Source: Candidatus Thalassarchaeaceae archaeon
GTDB taxonomy: Archaea; Thermoplasmatota; Poseidoniia; Poseidoniales; Thalassarchaeaceae
DNA length: 64,000 bases
NCBI GenBank assembly: GCA_943841885.1
Contig: CALSZZ010000003.1
Coordinates: 62,001 to 126,000 of the forward strand
Reading direction: 5' to 3'
Part shown: in pieces, positions 54,336 to 63,217 of the stretch
How positions within the stretch are numbered: the stretch's first letter is position 1
Layout of the letters: the number at the start of each line of letters is the position of its first letter
The notes under the pieces: generated by a model
Seen by the model: only the letters and a program-made list of their open reading frames with translations
The model's database searches: none
What the model was told of the DNA's origin: nothing
Position numbers and translations under genes: made by a program

Positions 54336-55556
54336 ATGGTAGAAGGGTGGAGCCGACATGCGCTTCGGTTTTCTGATTATTATTCCTCACTGAATCAAAA
54401 TACACTTTGGACCCCTCCTAGGCTTAAATCCAGAGAATGGATGTTCATCCCGTGGGGGTCTCGGCCGCCAGATAGACATAGGGGTTTTTTAGATAAAAAA
54501 GAACTTTTAAATTATTTACAGTCTCGTGGCCCACATTCTTGTTTTCATAGTACTGCTTATTACAAATACCCTTCTGAAAGAAAAATGCTAGATAAAGAAT
54601 GGTTAGGTGCTGACTTAATTTTTGATTTAGACGGAGATCATCTCCCTGGAGTTTCAGACAGAGATTTTCCGACAATGATTAATTTAATACAAGAACAAGC
54701 CTGGAATTTATGGGAAGATTTTCTACACCCAGAATTCGGTTTCAAAGAAGAATATGTCCAAACCTCTTTTTCTGGCCATAGGGGATTTCATATCCATGTA
54801 AGAGATCCAAAATTATTTCATCTAGATTCTAATGCAAGGAGAGAACTAGTAAATCATATAAGGGGAGAAGGAATTGACGTTAGTACCACGTTATCGGGCT
54901 CAAATAGTGGTTGGAAAAATAGAGTTCAAAACGGTATTCAGACTGTTATAGATAAATTGAATAAAATTTCTACAGATAAAAATAACAATAATGATTCGAT
55001 TGAAACTTTTACAAATATCTTAGTTTCAAGGTATAATTTCTCAGATAATAGAATCAAGAGCTTCACTCCAAGAACAATCAAAAAAAAGATTTTACAACTT
55101 GCAGATATGTCAATAGATGATAATCGAATCTCTAGGTTGAACAGAGATAAGAATTTGCTTGTATTTGGTGATTCTTTAACTCCTTTGTTTTGGGAATTAG
55201 TAAAAGGGGACTCTTCTGTAATACTAGGGAATGCTGGGGAAACTGATGAGGCTGTAACTGTTGACATCAAGAGAGTGATAAGGCACGTTGGTAGTTTACA
55301 CGGAAAGTCAGGATTAAAAGTTACTGATTTTCCTTTAAAGAGATTAAATCCAGACGGACAAGTAAAATTTAATCCACTAACTGAAACAATTGTATTTAAA
55401 AATAATAAGAAATCTAAATTAAGAATCTTAGCAGATGATGTAAGGGCATCATTAAATGGGTGTGAAATTGAAGGGAATATCGGAGATATAGTAGAAGTTA
55501 GTGAAGCACTTTCTGTTTTTCTAACTTTGAAAGGTTGGGCAGAAATAGTTAGCTAA
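54336..55556 (+). CDS. priS: DNA primase small (catalytic) subunit PriS
   Basis: A 406-residue archaeal/eukaryotic primase. The catalytic acidic motif is FDLDGD (Asp97, Asp99, Asp101), followed by SFSGHRGFHIHVRD, and the late DIKRVIRHVGSLHGKSGLKV with the third acidic residue. It makes primers with PriL. The N-terminal RFSDYY and REW segments match the family. A zinc-knuckle is not obvious. It precedes the EF-hand protein gene by 62 bases. Confidence 0.95.
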   Translation: MVEGWSRHALRFSDYYSSLNQNTLWTPPRLKSREWMFIPWGSRPPDRHRGFLDKKELLNYLQSRGPHSCFHSTAYYKYPSERKMLDKEWLGADLIFDLDGDHLPGVSDRDFPTMINLIQEQAWNLWEDFLHPEFGFKEEYVQTSFSGHRGFHIHVRDPKLFHLDSNARRELVNHIRGEGIDVSTTLSGSNSGWKNRVQNGIQTVIDKLNKISTDKNNNNDSIETFTNILVSRYNFSDNRIKSFTPRTIKKKILQLADMSIDDNRISRLNRDKNLLVFGDSLTPLFWELVKGDSSVILGNAGETDEAVTVDIKRVIRHVGSLHGKSGLKVTDFPLKRLNPDGQVKFNPLTETIVFKNNKKSKLRILADDVRASLNGCEIEGNIGDIVEVSEALSVFLTLKGWAEIVS

Positions 55557-55618
55557 TTTTGATGATAAATCAATCATACTCGGAGAACCTTCAATAATGC
55601 ACATTTGTACACGAGGAC

Positions 55619-56554
55619 ATGGGACCAATGTCTGGAGACGAAGATATTGAAGAGCAAATGAAGAAATTTACATTTCCACCAATGCCTCCCGGTATTTCTA
55701 TGCCACCTCCGCCACCGCCCGTATATACAGACAATCTAATAGATGAAACGTTAGATTCTATCGATCAAAGCCTATTGGATGTAGCAGATGTATTGGGTAC
55801 TGAAATTATCCAAGAAAAAAATTCAGATTTTAAAAGTATTTGGGCCAAGAGAAAAGCTACCGATCCATCCATAAGGATTGAGAATAGAGAAAGTATGTAT
55901 GGCCATATAGATCGACTAGCAAAAGGAGAAGTTGGAACCCTTTTAGATCGTTTTCAAGATAGGTTTGGTTCAGAATTAGACAAGGAAATTATAGTTTTAA
56001 GAAAGAAACAACAACAAGAAATGCGTTCAATTAAACCTACTGTAGAACTTATTTCTGTACCTGAAAAAGATGAATCTATGAATTTTACTGAATTCATTGA
56101 GTCCATGAATGATTCTAACTTCATAGATAAAGTATCTGAAGTTACAAATATCCCATCAGATAAATTGACAAATTTTACTAAATCTGATTTGAAAAAGTTT
56201 TTCACTAAAGCTGATAAAAATAATTCAGGTACAGTAGATTTTAACGAATTTGTTGAAGCTGTTTTAGATTTGGATACTTCAAAAGATGAATTTGTAACAT
56301 TTTTCAATATCGTGAATAATCTATTAGGTGATGCTCCGGAAGATTTTATTAGTAAATTTATATCTTCTGAAAATTTTAATTTGTTTGAAGCGGTAGGTAA
56401 TGAACCAAATTCAGCCACTAGTGAACAAAGAAATGAATTCTTTTTGATGATTAATAATGTTTTAGGCGATTTACCAGAAGATACAATTAATATTTTTGTC
56501 AACTCCCCTGATTTTGAAATATTTTCCCGAATAGGTGAATTATATGGAGAGTGA
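55619..56554 (+). CDS. EF-hand protein with tandem C-terminal repeats, unknown function
   Basis: A 311-residue soluble protein. After an acidic start comes a proline stretch (FPPMPPGISMPPPPPP), then a helical region. At residues 199-210 there is a complete EF-hand loop, DKNNSGTVDFNE, with ligands at positions 1, 3, 5, 7, 9 and 12, followed by a helix. Two tandem units of about 40 residues follow: NNLLGDAPEDFISKF and NNVLGDLPEDTINIF. Calcium binding is therefore likely; the role is unknown. The next gene, for a membrane protein, starts six bases after it, so the pair is probably an operon. Confidence 0.75.
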   Translation: MGPMSGDEDIEEQMKKFTFPPMPPGISMPPPPPPVYTDNLIDETLDSIDQSLLDVADVLGTEIIQEKNSDFKSIWAKRKATDPSIRIENRESMYGHIDRLAKGEVGTLLDRFQDRFGSELDKEIIVLRKKQQQEMRSIKPTVELISVPEKDESMNFTEFIESMNDSNFIDKVSEVTNIPSDKLTNFTKSDLKKFFTKADKNNSGTVDFNEFVEAVLDLDTSKDEFVTFFNIVNNLLGDAPEDFISKFISSENFNLFEAVGNEPNSATSEQRNEFFLMINNVLGDLPEDTINIFVNSPDFEIFSRIGELYGE

Positions 56555-56559
56555 TTAAA

Positions 56560-57354
56560 ATGGGTTTACTTGAAAAAGCAGGCAAAATTCAATCTGAGGA
56601 AAATATATTGGATACCTCCAAAACAGTAGTCGCATCTGTCGTTGAGCCTGAGCCTGTAAAAGCAACAAAAAAAAGTCGCAGGGAGAAAAAGGCTAAAACC
56701 CCAAAAAAAACCCGTCCTGTTAAAGAAAGGAAAGCAAAAGTCGCAAAAATATTCCCTACAGGTTTCGAAAAAGCATCAAACCTTCAAAAAAGAACTAGGA
56801 GATTCGTAGATTTTATTGTGAGTTACGGATGGTCTATACCCATCATTGGGTTAAGTGCGTGGGGATCAAACTTTAATCCTACGCCATTCTTCTTAATAGG
56901 AATAATACTAATTGTTGGTAATTTAATTGTATTACCTTCTCAAACTTCAAGATCCATGGGTAATTGGGTTAGTAGAACAAAATATATTAATTCTAGAGGG
57001 GAAAATCCTCTGTGGCCATATTTATTCCTAAAAGGTATCACAACAGTATTTGTATTAGGAGGAGTAATGGCTCTATTGTCAATACCCTCTAATGGAGGAT
57101 TAGGAGATACTACAACATCTAAAATTTTCACTGTAATTGGCCTATTTATGATATTTCCGCCACTTCTCGATTATATCATGTTAAAACTTAGTAAAGATAA
57201 TGGCTTGGGATTATGGGATAGATTATTTGGTTCCATATGGATGGTAAAGACCGGTAAGACCGCAGAGGCCAAAGGATGGCTAAAGAGACTTGAATCATTA
57301 GGAGATTTCGCAGAATCACGAGGACTTCTTAAAGAAAGCGAAGACACAGAATAA
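56560..57354 (+). CDS. Membrane protein with a Lys-rich N-terminal tail, unknown function
   Basis: A 264-residue protein. The first 80 residues are strongly basic, with repeated KK, RR and KPV-type segments. Four or so hydrophobic helices follow (from GWSIPIIGLSAWG to FMIFPPLLDYIM), and the C-terminus is soluble and charged. The basic tail may bind acidic partners such as the Asp-rich or EF-hand protein or nucleic acid, but this is inference. GTG 56551 is an alternative start. No family was recognised. Confidence 0.7.
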   Translation: MGLLEKAGKIQSEENILDTSKTVVASVVEPEPVKATKKSRREKKAKTPKKTRPVKERKAKVAKIFPTGFEKASNLQKRTRRFVDFIVSYGWSIPIIGLSAWGSNFNPTPFFLIGIILIVGNLIVLPSQTSRSMGNWVSRTKYINSRGENPLWPYLFLKGITTVFVLGGVMALLSIPSNGGLGDTTTSKIFTVIGLFMIFPPLLDYIMLKLSKDNGLGLWDRLFGSIWMVKTGKTAEAKGWLKRLESLGDFAESRGLLKESEDTE

Positions 57355-57389
57355 TCTAAAAAAATCATTTTTTTAAAAACGTATTCTTT

Positions 57390-57617
57390 ATGTTAAAATC
57401 TAAAATTAAATATTTTTTTAATAATAAATTTCTTCATGCCTTTCTATTCTTTTCACTATATCGAGCAATTTATGAAGTAGGGATCTTATTTGTGACATGG
57501 ATTTTTGCCACACATTCGTTTTTTCCGTCTTGGTCGCCTCTAGCTTTCTTGTTATTTTCATTATTTTTTTCTAGATTTGTACTCAGAAAATTAAATAATA
57601 ATAAAATAAATCAATAA
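57390..57617 (+). CDS. Small membrane protein, unknown function
   Basis: A 75-residue protein with a basic N-terminus, two hydrophobic segments (HAFLFFSLYRAIYEVGILF and SPLAFLLFSLFF), and a basic C-terminus. It lies 35 bases after the previous membrane protein gene and 13 bases before the AlkB-like gene, in the same direction. The spacing supports a real gene; no family was recognised. Confidence 0.5.
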   Translation: MLKSKIKYFFNNKFLHAFLFFSLYRAIYEVGILFVTWIFATHSFFPSWSPLAFLLFSLFFSRFVLRKLNNNKINQ

Positions 57618-57630
57618 ATCTAAGTTAACT

Positions 57631-58662
57631 ATGAGTCTGGCATCAGTTATGAATAGGGTATTGAACCTATCTCCTGAACCATGGGCAGTCCATCTGTTGG
57701 GATTGATTAGCCCAATTATCGTAATTACTGGTAACATATTAGGCGGTATTTACACTTCAATGGGAGTAATATTCATCTGGGCGATTTGTCCTTTATTGGA
57801 TATCTTATTGGGGAAATCTTCACAACCCCGACCTCCAAGAGAATCTGGTTTACCTTTCGAAATTTTATTATGGACGCATGGTTTACTCCATTTAGTAATA
57901 TTAGGTACTTTTTTCTATTTTATTAATCAACAAAATGAAATTAATTTATGGCTTATAACTGCTTCTTTGTCTACTGGTTTAGTTTCTGGCGCATCCGCCA
58001 TTGTAACTGCGCATGAGTTAGGCCATAAGAAACCCAAAAGTATGGGGTGGTATTTAGCTAGATTTTTACTTTTCAGTGTACATTATACTCATTTCACTAC
58101 AGAACATAATTATAATCATCATAAGTGGGTTGCCACGAAAAATGATTCAGCTAGTGCTAAAGTAGAAGAGGGAGTATGGTCATTTTGGATTAGGACTATT
58201 CCCGGACAATTTATATCATCGGTAAATATTCACAATTCAAAGGGAAGGACTGGATTTCGTAATCCATCATTTCAAGGTTTGATATTACAAATAATGGTAG
58301 TATTTTTGTTATTATTTTTCCCAAATGGTTTTCAAATTATAATTGGATGGTTTATTGCATCAATTATAGCTATATTGACCCTCGAATATGTAAATTATAT
58401 TAGACACTGGGGGTTAAGACGAGAAGTTAGCGAACGTCAAACCCATCTTCATTCTTGGAATACTGAATCACGTTGGTCACGATGGTCCTTACTCGAATTA
58501 ACACGCCATTCTGATCACCATCTGAAGGCTAGTACGCCTTTTTGGAAATTGTTACCACATCCAGATGCACCCGAATTACCATCTGGATATTATGCTTGTT
58601 GGTGGCCTTGTTTGATACCTCCTTTATGGAAAAAATGGGTTTCACCAAGATTACCATCATAG
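57631..58662 (+). CDS. AlkB-like membrane diiron hydroxylase/desaturase
   Basis: A 343-residue membrane protein with the full histidine set of alkane monooxygenase-type enzymes: HELGH (128-132), EHNYNHH (158-164), NYIRHWGL (255-262), and RHSDHH (292-297). In alkane hydroxylases, as I recall, the third motif is NYIEHYGL; here the Glu is Arg258. The hydrophobic helices and short loops fit the fold. It may hydroxylate or desaturate a hydrocarbon or lipid chain; the altered motif leaves the substrate open. No rubredoxin gene, the usual electron donor, is nearby. It sits in a run of small membrane protein genes. Confidence 0.85.
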   Translation: MSLASVMNRVLNLSPEPWAVHLLGLISPIIVITGNILGGIYTSMGVIFIWAICPLLDILLGKSSQPRPPRESGLPFEILLWTHGLLHLVILGTFFYFINQQNEINLWLITASLSTGLVSGASAIVTAHELGHKKPKSMGWYLARFLLFSVHYTHFTTEHNYNHHKWVATKNDSASAKVEEGVWSFWIRTIPGQFISSVNIHNSKGRTGFRNPSFQGLILQIMVVFLLLFFPNGFQIIIGWFIASIIAILTLEYVNYIRHWGLRREVSERQTHLHSWNTESRWSRWSLLELTRHSDHHLKASTPFWKLLPHPDAPELPSGYYACWWPCLIPPLWKKWVSPRLPS

Positions 58663-58742
58663 ATATAAAATTTCATGTCTACCAATTTTTTAACATTACT
58701 TTATGAATTAACATTTACCCGCTATATGTAATAGGGATTCAG

Positions 58743-58982
58743 ATGAATGCTACGATGTTAGGAGCTTATATTGGAATGATTATGGTTTTGCTTGCTTTCG
58801 TATCCGAATCTAGAGGAATAGTATCAAGTCGTTCCATAACTTATCTACTATTGATGTTTGTTGGTGAATCATTACTAACAATTAGAGCTTACTTTACAGG
58901 AGAATGGCCATTTGCTGTTCTTGGTGCCATATGGGCAATTTTTGCTGGTTATTCTATAATAAAACCTCCTAAGAAATTATAA
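58743..58982 (+). CDS. Small three-helix membrane protein, CBU_0592-like
   Basis: A 79-residue protein with three hydrophobic segments and almost no loops. The pattern (GMIMVLLAF, YLLLMFVGESLLTIRAY, and a final AVLGAIWAIFAGYSI) resembles the CBU_0592-type small membrane family, by eye and with low certainty. It follows the AlkB-like gene by 80 bases. The function is unknown. Confidence 0.55.
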   Translation: MNATMLGAYIGMIMVLLAFVSESRGIVSSRSITYLLLMFVGESLLTIRAYFTGEWPFAVLGAIWAIFAGYSIIKPPKKL

Positions 58983-59039
58983 AATAATCCTATTTTTATA
59001 AAACAGTCATTAATATATTCAAGTAGTTGGACAGCGGAT

Positions 59040-59273
59040 ATGCAAAGAACCTGTAATATAGGAGCAAAAGGAAAATTCCTTCGTTTGTCTCTAGGTTTCA
59101 TGTCTATGTTCGCAGGGATATCATTGCTGACTCTAGCACATCTTGACTTCATTGTTTGGGATAAGATATTCATACTTGGAATAATATCAATTTTGGGTGG
59201 ATTATTCTCGATATGGGAAGCAAGAGAAGGCTGGTGTGTTGTTAGGGCGATTGGAATCAAAACTCCATTCTAA
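59040..59273 (+). CDS. Small membrane protein, DUF2892-like
   Basis: A 77-residue protein with two hydrophobic helices and a C-terminal GWCVVRAIGIKTPF segment. This resembles the C-P-x-Y...GI-T end of DUF2892 proteins, which often accompany rhodanese or redox proteins. The N-terminus has a Cys (MQRTCNIG). The assignment is by eye. It ends 16 bases from the convergent CNNM gene. Confidence 0.55.
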   Translation: MQRTCNIGAKGKFLRLSLGFMSMFAGISLLTLAHLDFIVWDKIFILGIISILGGLFSIWEAREGWCVVRAIGIKTPF

Positions 59274-59289
59274 CATAGAAGAATAGACC

Positions 59290-60348
59290 TTATTCGGATT
59301 CACTATCATACCTAATTTTAGCGAGTTCTCTCATATCTTCATGATGTCCTCCTTCGTTAATAGCCTCTTGATCATGTTCATCTACAATTTCTACTCCCAA
59401 CAAAGTTTCAATAATATCTTCCATTGAAATTACACCAGATGTCCCTCCAAATTCATCTTTAACTATCATTATTTGGACTTTGTTTTCAAGTAATACATCT
59501 AACGCCTTATCTACTGAATCCTCTTTTCTACATGATTTTATATCTCTAGATATATCTGACATTAATATATCATGTTCATCGTTAGCCGCTCTTCTTAATA
59601 TTTCATTACGGAGAACAAAACCCCTCACATCATCTATATTTTCTCCAGTAATTGGCATCCTACCATTAATCATTATAGGTATTCTTTTGAGTACGTCGCT
59701 AATACTTTCATCGTGAGATACAGTATTCATCACAACCCTTGGCGTCATAACGCTACCAACTGATATCTCCCTCAACCTTAATAGATTTTGAATTACCATT
59801 TCTTCATCTTCTTCTATTACATCAGATTCTTCAGCAATATCTGCCATGACATATAATTCCGATCTAGTTACAGTTTCAGAGTGTACTTCAGGCAATAATT
59901 TTCTGATATATTCTATAGGTTTAATTATAACAACTAACATTATCATCATCAATCTTAGAATATTATAAGATGGAATAGTTAATTTTCTCCAATACAACGC
60001 GCCTATAGTTTTTGGTAATATTTCACTTAATAATAGAATTGCTAGAGTTAAAATTGCCGCTGAAACAGCGACTACATATTCTCCCTCAAATGAATTTTCT
60101 ACCTCAGAACCTACTCCCAAGGCACCAACAGTATGGGCTATTGTATTTAGAGTAAGAATGGCTGTTAATGGCCTTTCAGGATCTTCTTTATATTGTGTCC
60201 AACCTTTACTAATTTTAGGATGAGTATCTTTTAATCCCAAAATATGACTATGGCTTGTGGACAATAATACTGCTTCTAAAATACTACATAAGAAAGAAGC
60301 CCCCAAAGCAAGTGAAGAGTATAGGATAATTAGTGTATAATCAGTCAA
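59290..60348 (-). CDS. CNNM/CorB-type membrane protein with CBS domains
   Basis: A 352-residue protein of the CNNM/DUF21 family, linked to magnesium transport or homeostasis. The N-terminal DUF21 membrane domain (SILEAVLLSTSHSHI, LSEILPKTIGA) is followed by a CBS pair (VMTPRVVMNTVSHDESI, then SDISRDIKSCRKEDSVD and MIVKDEFGGTSGVISMEDIIE). The C-terminal CorC_HlyC domain of longer members is absent. The start is TTG. It is divergent from metG. Confidence 0.9.
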   Translation of the reverse strand: MTDYTLIILYSSLALGASFLCSILEAVLLSTSHSHILGLKDTHPKISKGWTQYKEDPERPLTAILTLNTIAHTVGALGVGSEVENSFEGEYVVAVSAAILTLAILLLSEILPKTIGALYWRKLTIPSYNILRLMMIMLVVIIKPIEYIRKLLPEVHSETVTRSELYVMADIAEESDVIEEDEEMVIQNLLRLREISVGSVMTPRVVMNTVSHDESISDVLKRIPIMINGRMPITGENIDDVRGFVLRNEILRRAANDEHDILMSDISRDIKSCRKEDSVDKALDVLLENKVQIMIVKDEFGGTSGVISMEDIIETLLGVEIVDEHDQEAINEGGHHEDMRELAKIRYDSESE

Positions 60349-60485
60349 TTTTATTGCCTCTGGAGGATTAATAAATTAGTATTTTATATCAAAATAGCAA
60401 TTAGGCTCATCGGACTCCTTACCTAGCGAACCGAACATGACATAAATATCTAACTTTTGGGATGACTTAATTGAGGGGGATGTTT

Positions 60486-62684
60486 ATGGAAAACGTAACT
60501 ATTTTTATGGCCTGGCCATATGCCAATGGACCTCTCCATTTAGGACATGTAGCAGGTAATTGCCTACCTGCTGATATTCAATATAAATTTGAAAGATCTA
60601 AAGGGAATAAAGTATTGATGTGCAGTGGTTCTGATGAGCATGGAACTCCAATAACTGTTAGCGCCGAAGAAGAGGGAGTTTCTCCTCAGAAAATAGTTGA
60701 TAGATATCATGAAATTAATTTTAAAGCACTATTAGATATGGGATGTTCTTGGGGCAAAAACATAGATCCTAGAGGAGTGGAATTTGGTGGTACACTATAC
60801 AATAGAACTACTGATTTTAGACATAAAGAAATGGTTAAAGAAGTATTCAGTTTATTATTAAAATCTGGTTTTTTAGAAGAGAAGACAATGCAACAATATT
60901 GTTCTATTTTGGAAGATGGAAGTTTAAAGTTCTTACCTGATAGATACGTAGAAGGAGAGTGTCCTAATTGTAGTTCAAAAGATGCTAGAGGAGATCAATG
61001 TGATTCATGTGGCATAACTTATGATTCCAATGAACTAATTAACCCGCGTTCAAGAATGAATTCAGATGCTACTATCGAAGTCAAAGATACTGATCACTTA
61101 TTTTTCAAATTAGAACTATTACAAGAATCATTAGAGAAATATGCATTAGAAAAAAATAAAATTTGGAAACCAAACGTACGCTCTATGACTAAAAATTGGC
61201 TTAATATGGGTCTTAGGCCGCGAGCAGTTACCAGGGATATTAGTTGGGGTATCGAATTACCATTAGATGCCATAAAATGGCAACAAAAAAGAGTTTATGT
61301 ATGGTTTGAAGCTGTACAAGGATATTATACATGTGCTAGAGTTTGGGCTGAAAATTACGCCAAACATTTTAATCATCCAAAGGGGGTCCATGCATGGGAA
61401 GATTGGTTAATTTTTGATTCTAATAAAAAACAAAAACATATTTACTTTATGGGCAAAGATAACATTCCTTTTCATACAATAATTTGGCCTGCTTTGATAA
61501 TGGCAATAAATTCATCAAAATCTGGTGATGATATTTCGCACATTCAAAAAAATGGTGATTTAATGTTAGGTAATAATATAGCCTCTAATGAATATCTAAT
61601 GTTACAAGGTGGCCAATTTAGTAAAAGCAGAAAGCATGCAGTTTGGTTACCAAATTTTCTAGAAAAATACGATCCTGATACTTTAAGATATTATTTGTCA
61701 ATAAATATGCCTGAAAATCACGATACAGATTTTCGATGGGAAGAATTTGTTGACAAAGTTAACAATGAATTAATAGGTAATTATGGAAATTTTGTTAATA
61801 GGGTCCTAACTTTAACCCATAGGATAAAGTCAGATGCCAAAGGAAATCCCTTATCTGATTATGACTCTATTGAAAATCAAAGAATGTTGATAGAAGATAT
61901 ACTAAATTTACAATCCAAGGCAACTGAATCTTTAGATAAACAAAGATTCAAAGAAGCATTAAGATATATAATGAATATATCTCAAAAAGGCAATATTCTA
62001 CTTCAAAATAGTGCGCCTTGGAAGTACTTAAATTCCGAAGAGTGTTCAGAAAAATATAATTCTTTGACAGGATTAAATCTAGCATGGAGATTAATGCGAG
62101 GACTTGCGATATTAACAAGACCTTTTATGCCATTTCAGAGTGAAAAATTATGGAAAATGATAGGTGAAACTGACCCTATAGAAAATATTCTATGGGATGA
62201 TGCCTTTTCATTTGATTCAACATTAATGTGGAATCCAGCAAAGCCCACTCCTTTATTTAAAAAATTAGATCTTTCAGAAATTCTTGAAAGTGAAGGTTTA
62301 ATAGCCGTTGAATATAATAATGATAAAGAGCCTACCGAGAATGAAAAGGAGAGTGTAAACATACAATTTGAAGATTTTATAAAAGTAGAAATGAAAACGG
62401 GAAAAATAATATCAGTCGAAGAACATCCTAATGCAGATAAATTATGGGTCATTAAGCTTGAAGATACACCTAATACTACAAGAACAATTTGTGCTGGATT
62501 AAAAGGTATATATGGTAAGGATAAGTTAGAAGGTATGAATGTTGTATATGTGGCTAATTTAGAACCTCGAAAACTTCGTGGAATAATGTCAGAAGGTATG
62601 TTATTGGCAGCAGATGATGGTAATGGTAATGTTAAATTACTTACGCCTGAAGGGGATATTTCTACTGGTTCACTTGTTAGATAA
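60486..62684 (+). CDS. metG: Methionyl-tRNA synthetase with C-terminal tRNA-binding domain
   Basis: A 732-residue class I enzyme. The HIGH-type motif is PLHLGH (16-21); the KMSKS-type motif is FSKSR. A zinc-binding insertion is CPNCSSKDARGDQCDSCG. The last ~110 residues form an EMAP II/Arc1p-like tRNA-binding OB fold (VEMKTGKIISVEEHPNADKLWV), fused here, whereas many archaea encode it separately. The start ATG 60486 follows the purine-rich GAGGGGGATGTTT, a good Shine-Dalgarno context; TTG 60471 is rejected. Its last 15 bases overlap tsr3. Confidence 0.96.
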   Translation: MENVTIFMAWPYANGPLHLGHVAGNCLPADIQYKFERSKGNKVLMCSGSDEHGTPITVSAEEEGVSPQKIVDRYHEINFKALLDMGCSWGKNIDPRGVEFGGTLYNRTTDFRHKEMVKEVFSLLLKSGFLEEKTMQQYCSILEDGSLKFLPDRYVEGECPNCSSKDARGDQCDSCGITYDSNELINPRSRMNSDATIEVKDTDHLFFKLELLQESLEKYALEKNKIWKPNVRSMTKNWLNMGLRPRAVTRDISWGIELPLDAIKWQQKRVYVWFEAVQGYYTCARVWAENYAKHFNHPKGVHAWEDWLIFDSNKKQKHIYFMGKDNIPFHTIIWPALIMAINSSKSGDDISHIQKNGDLMLGNNIASNEYLMLQGGQFSKSRKHAVWLPNFLEKYDPDTLRYYLSINMPENHDTDFRWEEFVDKVNNELIGNYGNFVNRVLTLTHRIKSDAKGNPLSDYDSIENQRMLIEDILNLQSKATESLDKQRFKEALRYIMNISQKGNILLQNSAPWKYLNSEECSEKYNSLTGLNLAWRLMRGLAILTRPFMPFQSEKLWKMIGETDPIENILWDDAFSFDSTLMWNPAKPTPLFKKLDLSEILESEGLIAVEYNNDKEPTENEKESVNIQFEDFIKVEMKTGKIISVEEHPNADKLWVIKLEDTPNTTRTICAGLKGIYGKDKLEGMNVVYVANLEPRKLRGIMSEGMLLAADDGNGNVKLLTPEGDISTGSLVR

Positions 62685-63215
62685 ATTCGGTTTATCAAAG
62701 TAATCCCATTGCATTTTTTCTAGCTCTATATTTGTTTCAGCATTAGAGTATGCAATCAAAGGCTCTTTGTTCAATTCAATAAATTGTTCCCCGAATCGAA
62801 ATGGCTTCAAAATATGTCTTGCCTGTTTTTCTTTGCCTAGTACCCATAATGAAATAGCAAATGCCTCCACAGTTGAAAGGCGGCCTACTTTTCCCCAAGA
62901 TATTTCATTAGCTGCCAAAACTAAAGGTAAAGTTTTGTTAGTCAATTTAGTATTTTTTTCTATAGTACTTAAGGACTCATCTATCTGTTTCCATGAACAA
63001 TCTAAAGCAACTATAGACGCTCCTATATTAATCATATTTTTATCTTCAGGTCCTAGTATTTCTGGACTCAGAGGATTGAGTAAAAAACCTCTTTTTGGAG
63101 ATTTATGCACTGTTCTATGTAGTAATGCATTACCATATTTTTCCATTTTCTTGGCAGTGCACTTCTTAGGATCGTCCTGGTCTAGATGAATTATATGTAA
63201 AGGAACATTTTCCAT
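62670..63215 (-). CDS. tsr3: 16S rRNA aminocarboxypropyltransferase Tsr3
   Basis: A 181-residue SPOUT-like enzyme that transfers the aminocarboxypropyl group of SAM to a hypermodified pseudouridine of small-subunit rRNA. It has HLDQDDPKKCTAKKM near the N-terminus, LNPLSPEILGPED, ALDCSWKQ, and LPLVLAANEISWGK, all family motifs. It lies 2 bases downstream of the MBF1 gene on the same strand and overlaps metG at its 3' end. Confidence 0.93.
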   Translation of the reverse strand: MENVPLHIIHLDQDDPKKCTAKKMEKYGNALLHRTVHKSPKRGFLLNPLSPEILGPEDKNMINIGASIVALDCSWKQIDESLSTIEKNTKLTNKTLPLVLAANEISWGKVGRLSTVEAFAISLWVLGKEKQARHILKPFRFGEQFIELNKEPLIAYSNAETNIELEKMQWDYFDKPNLSNK

Positions 63216-63217
63216 CT

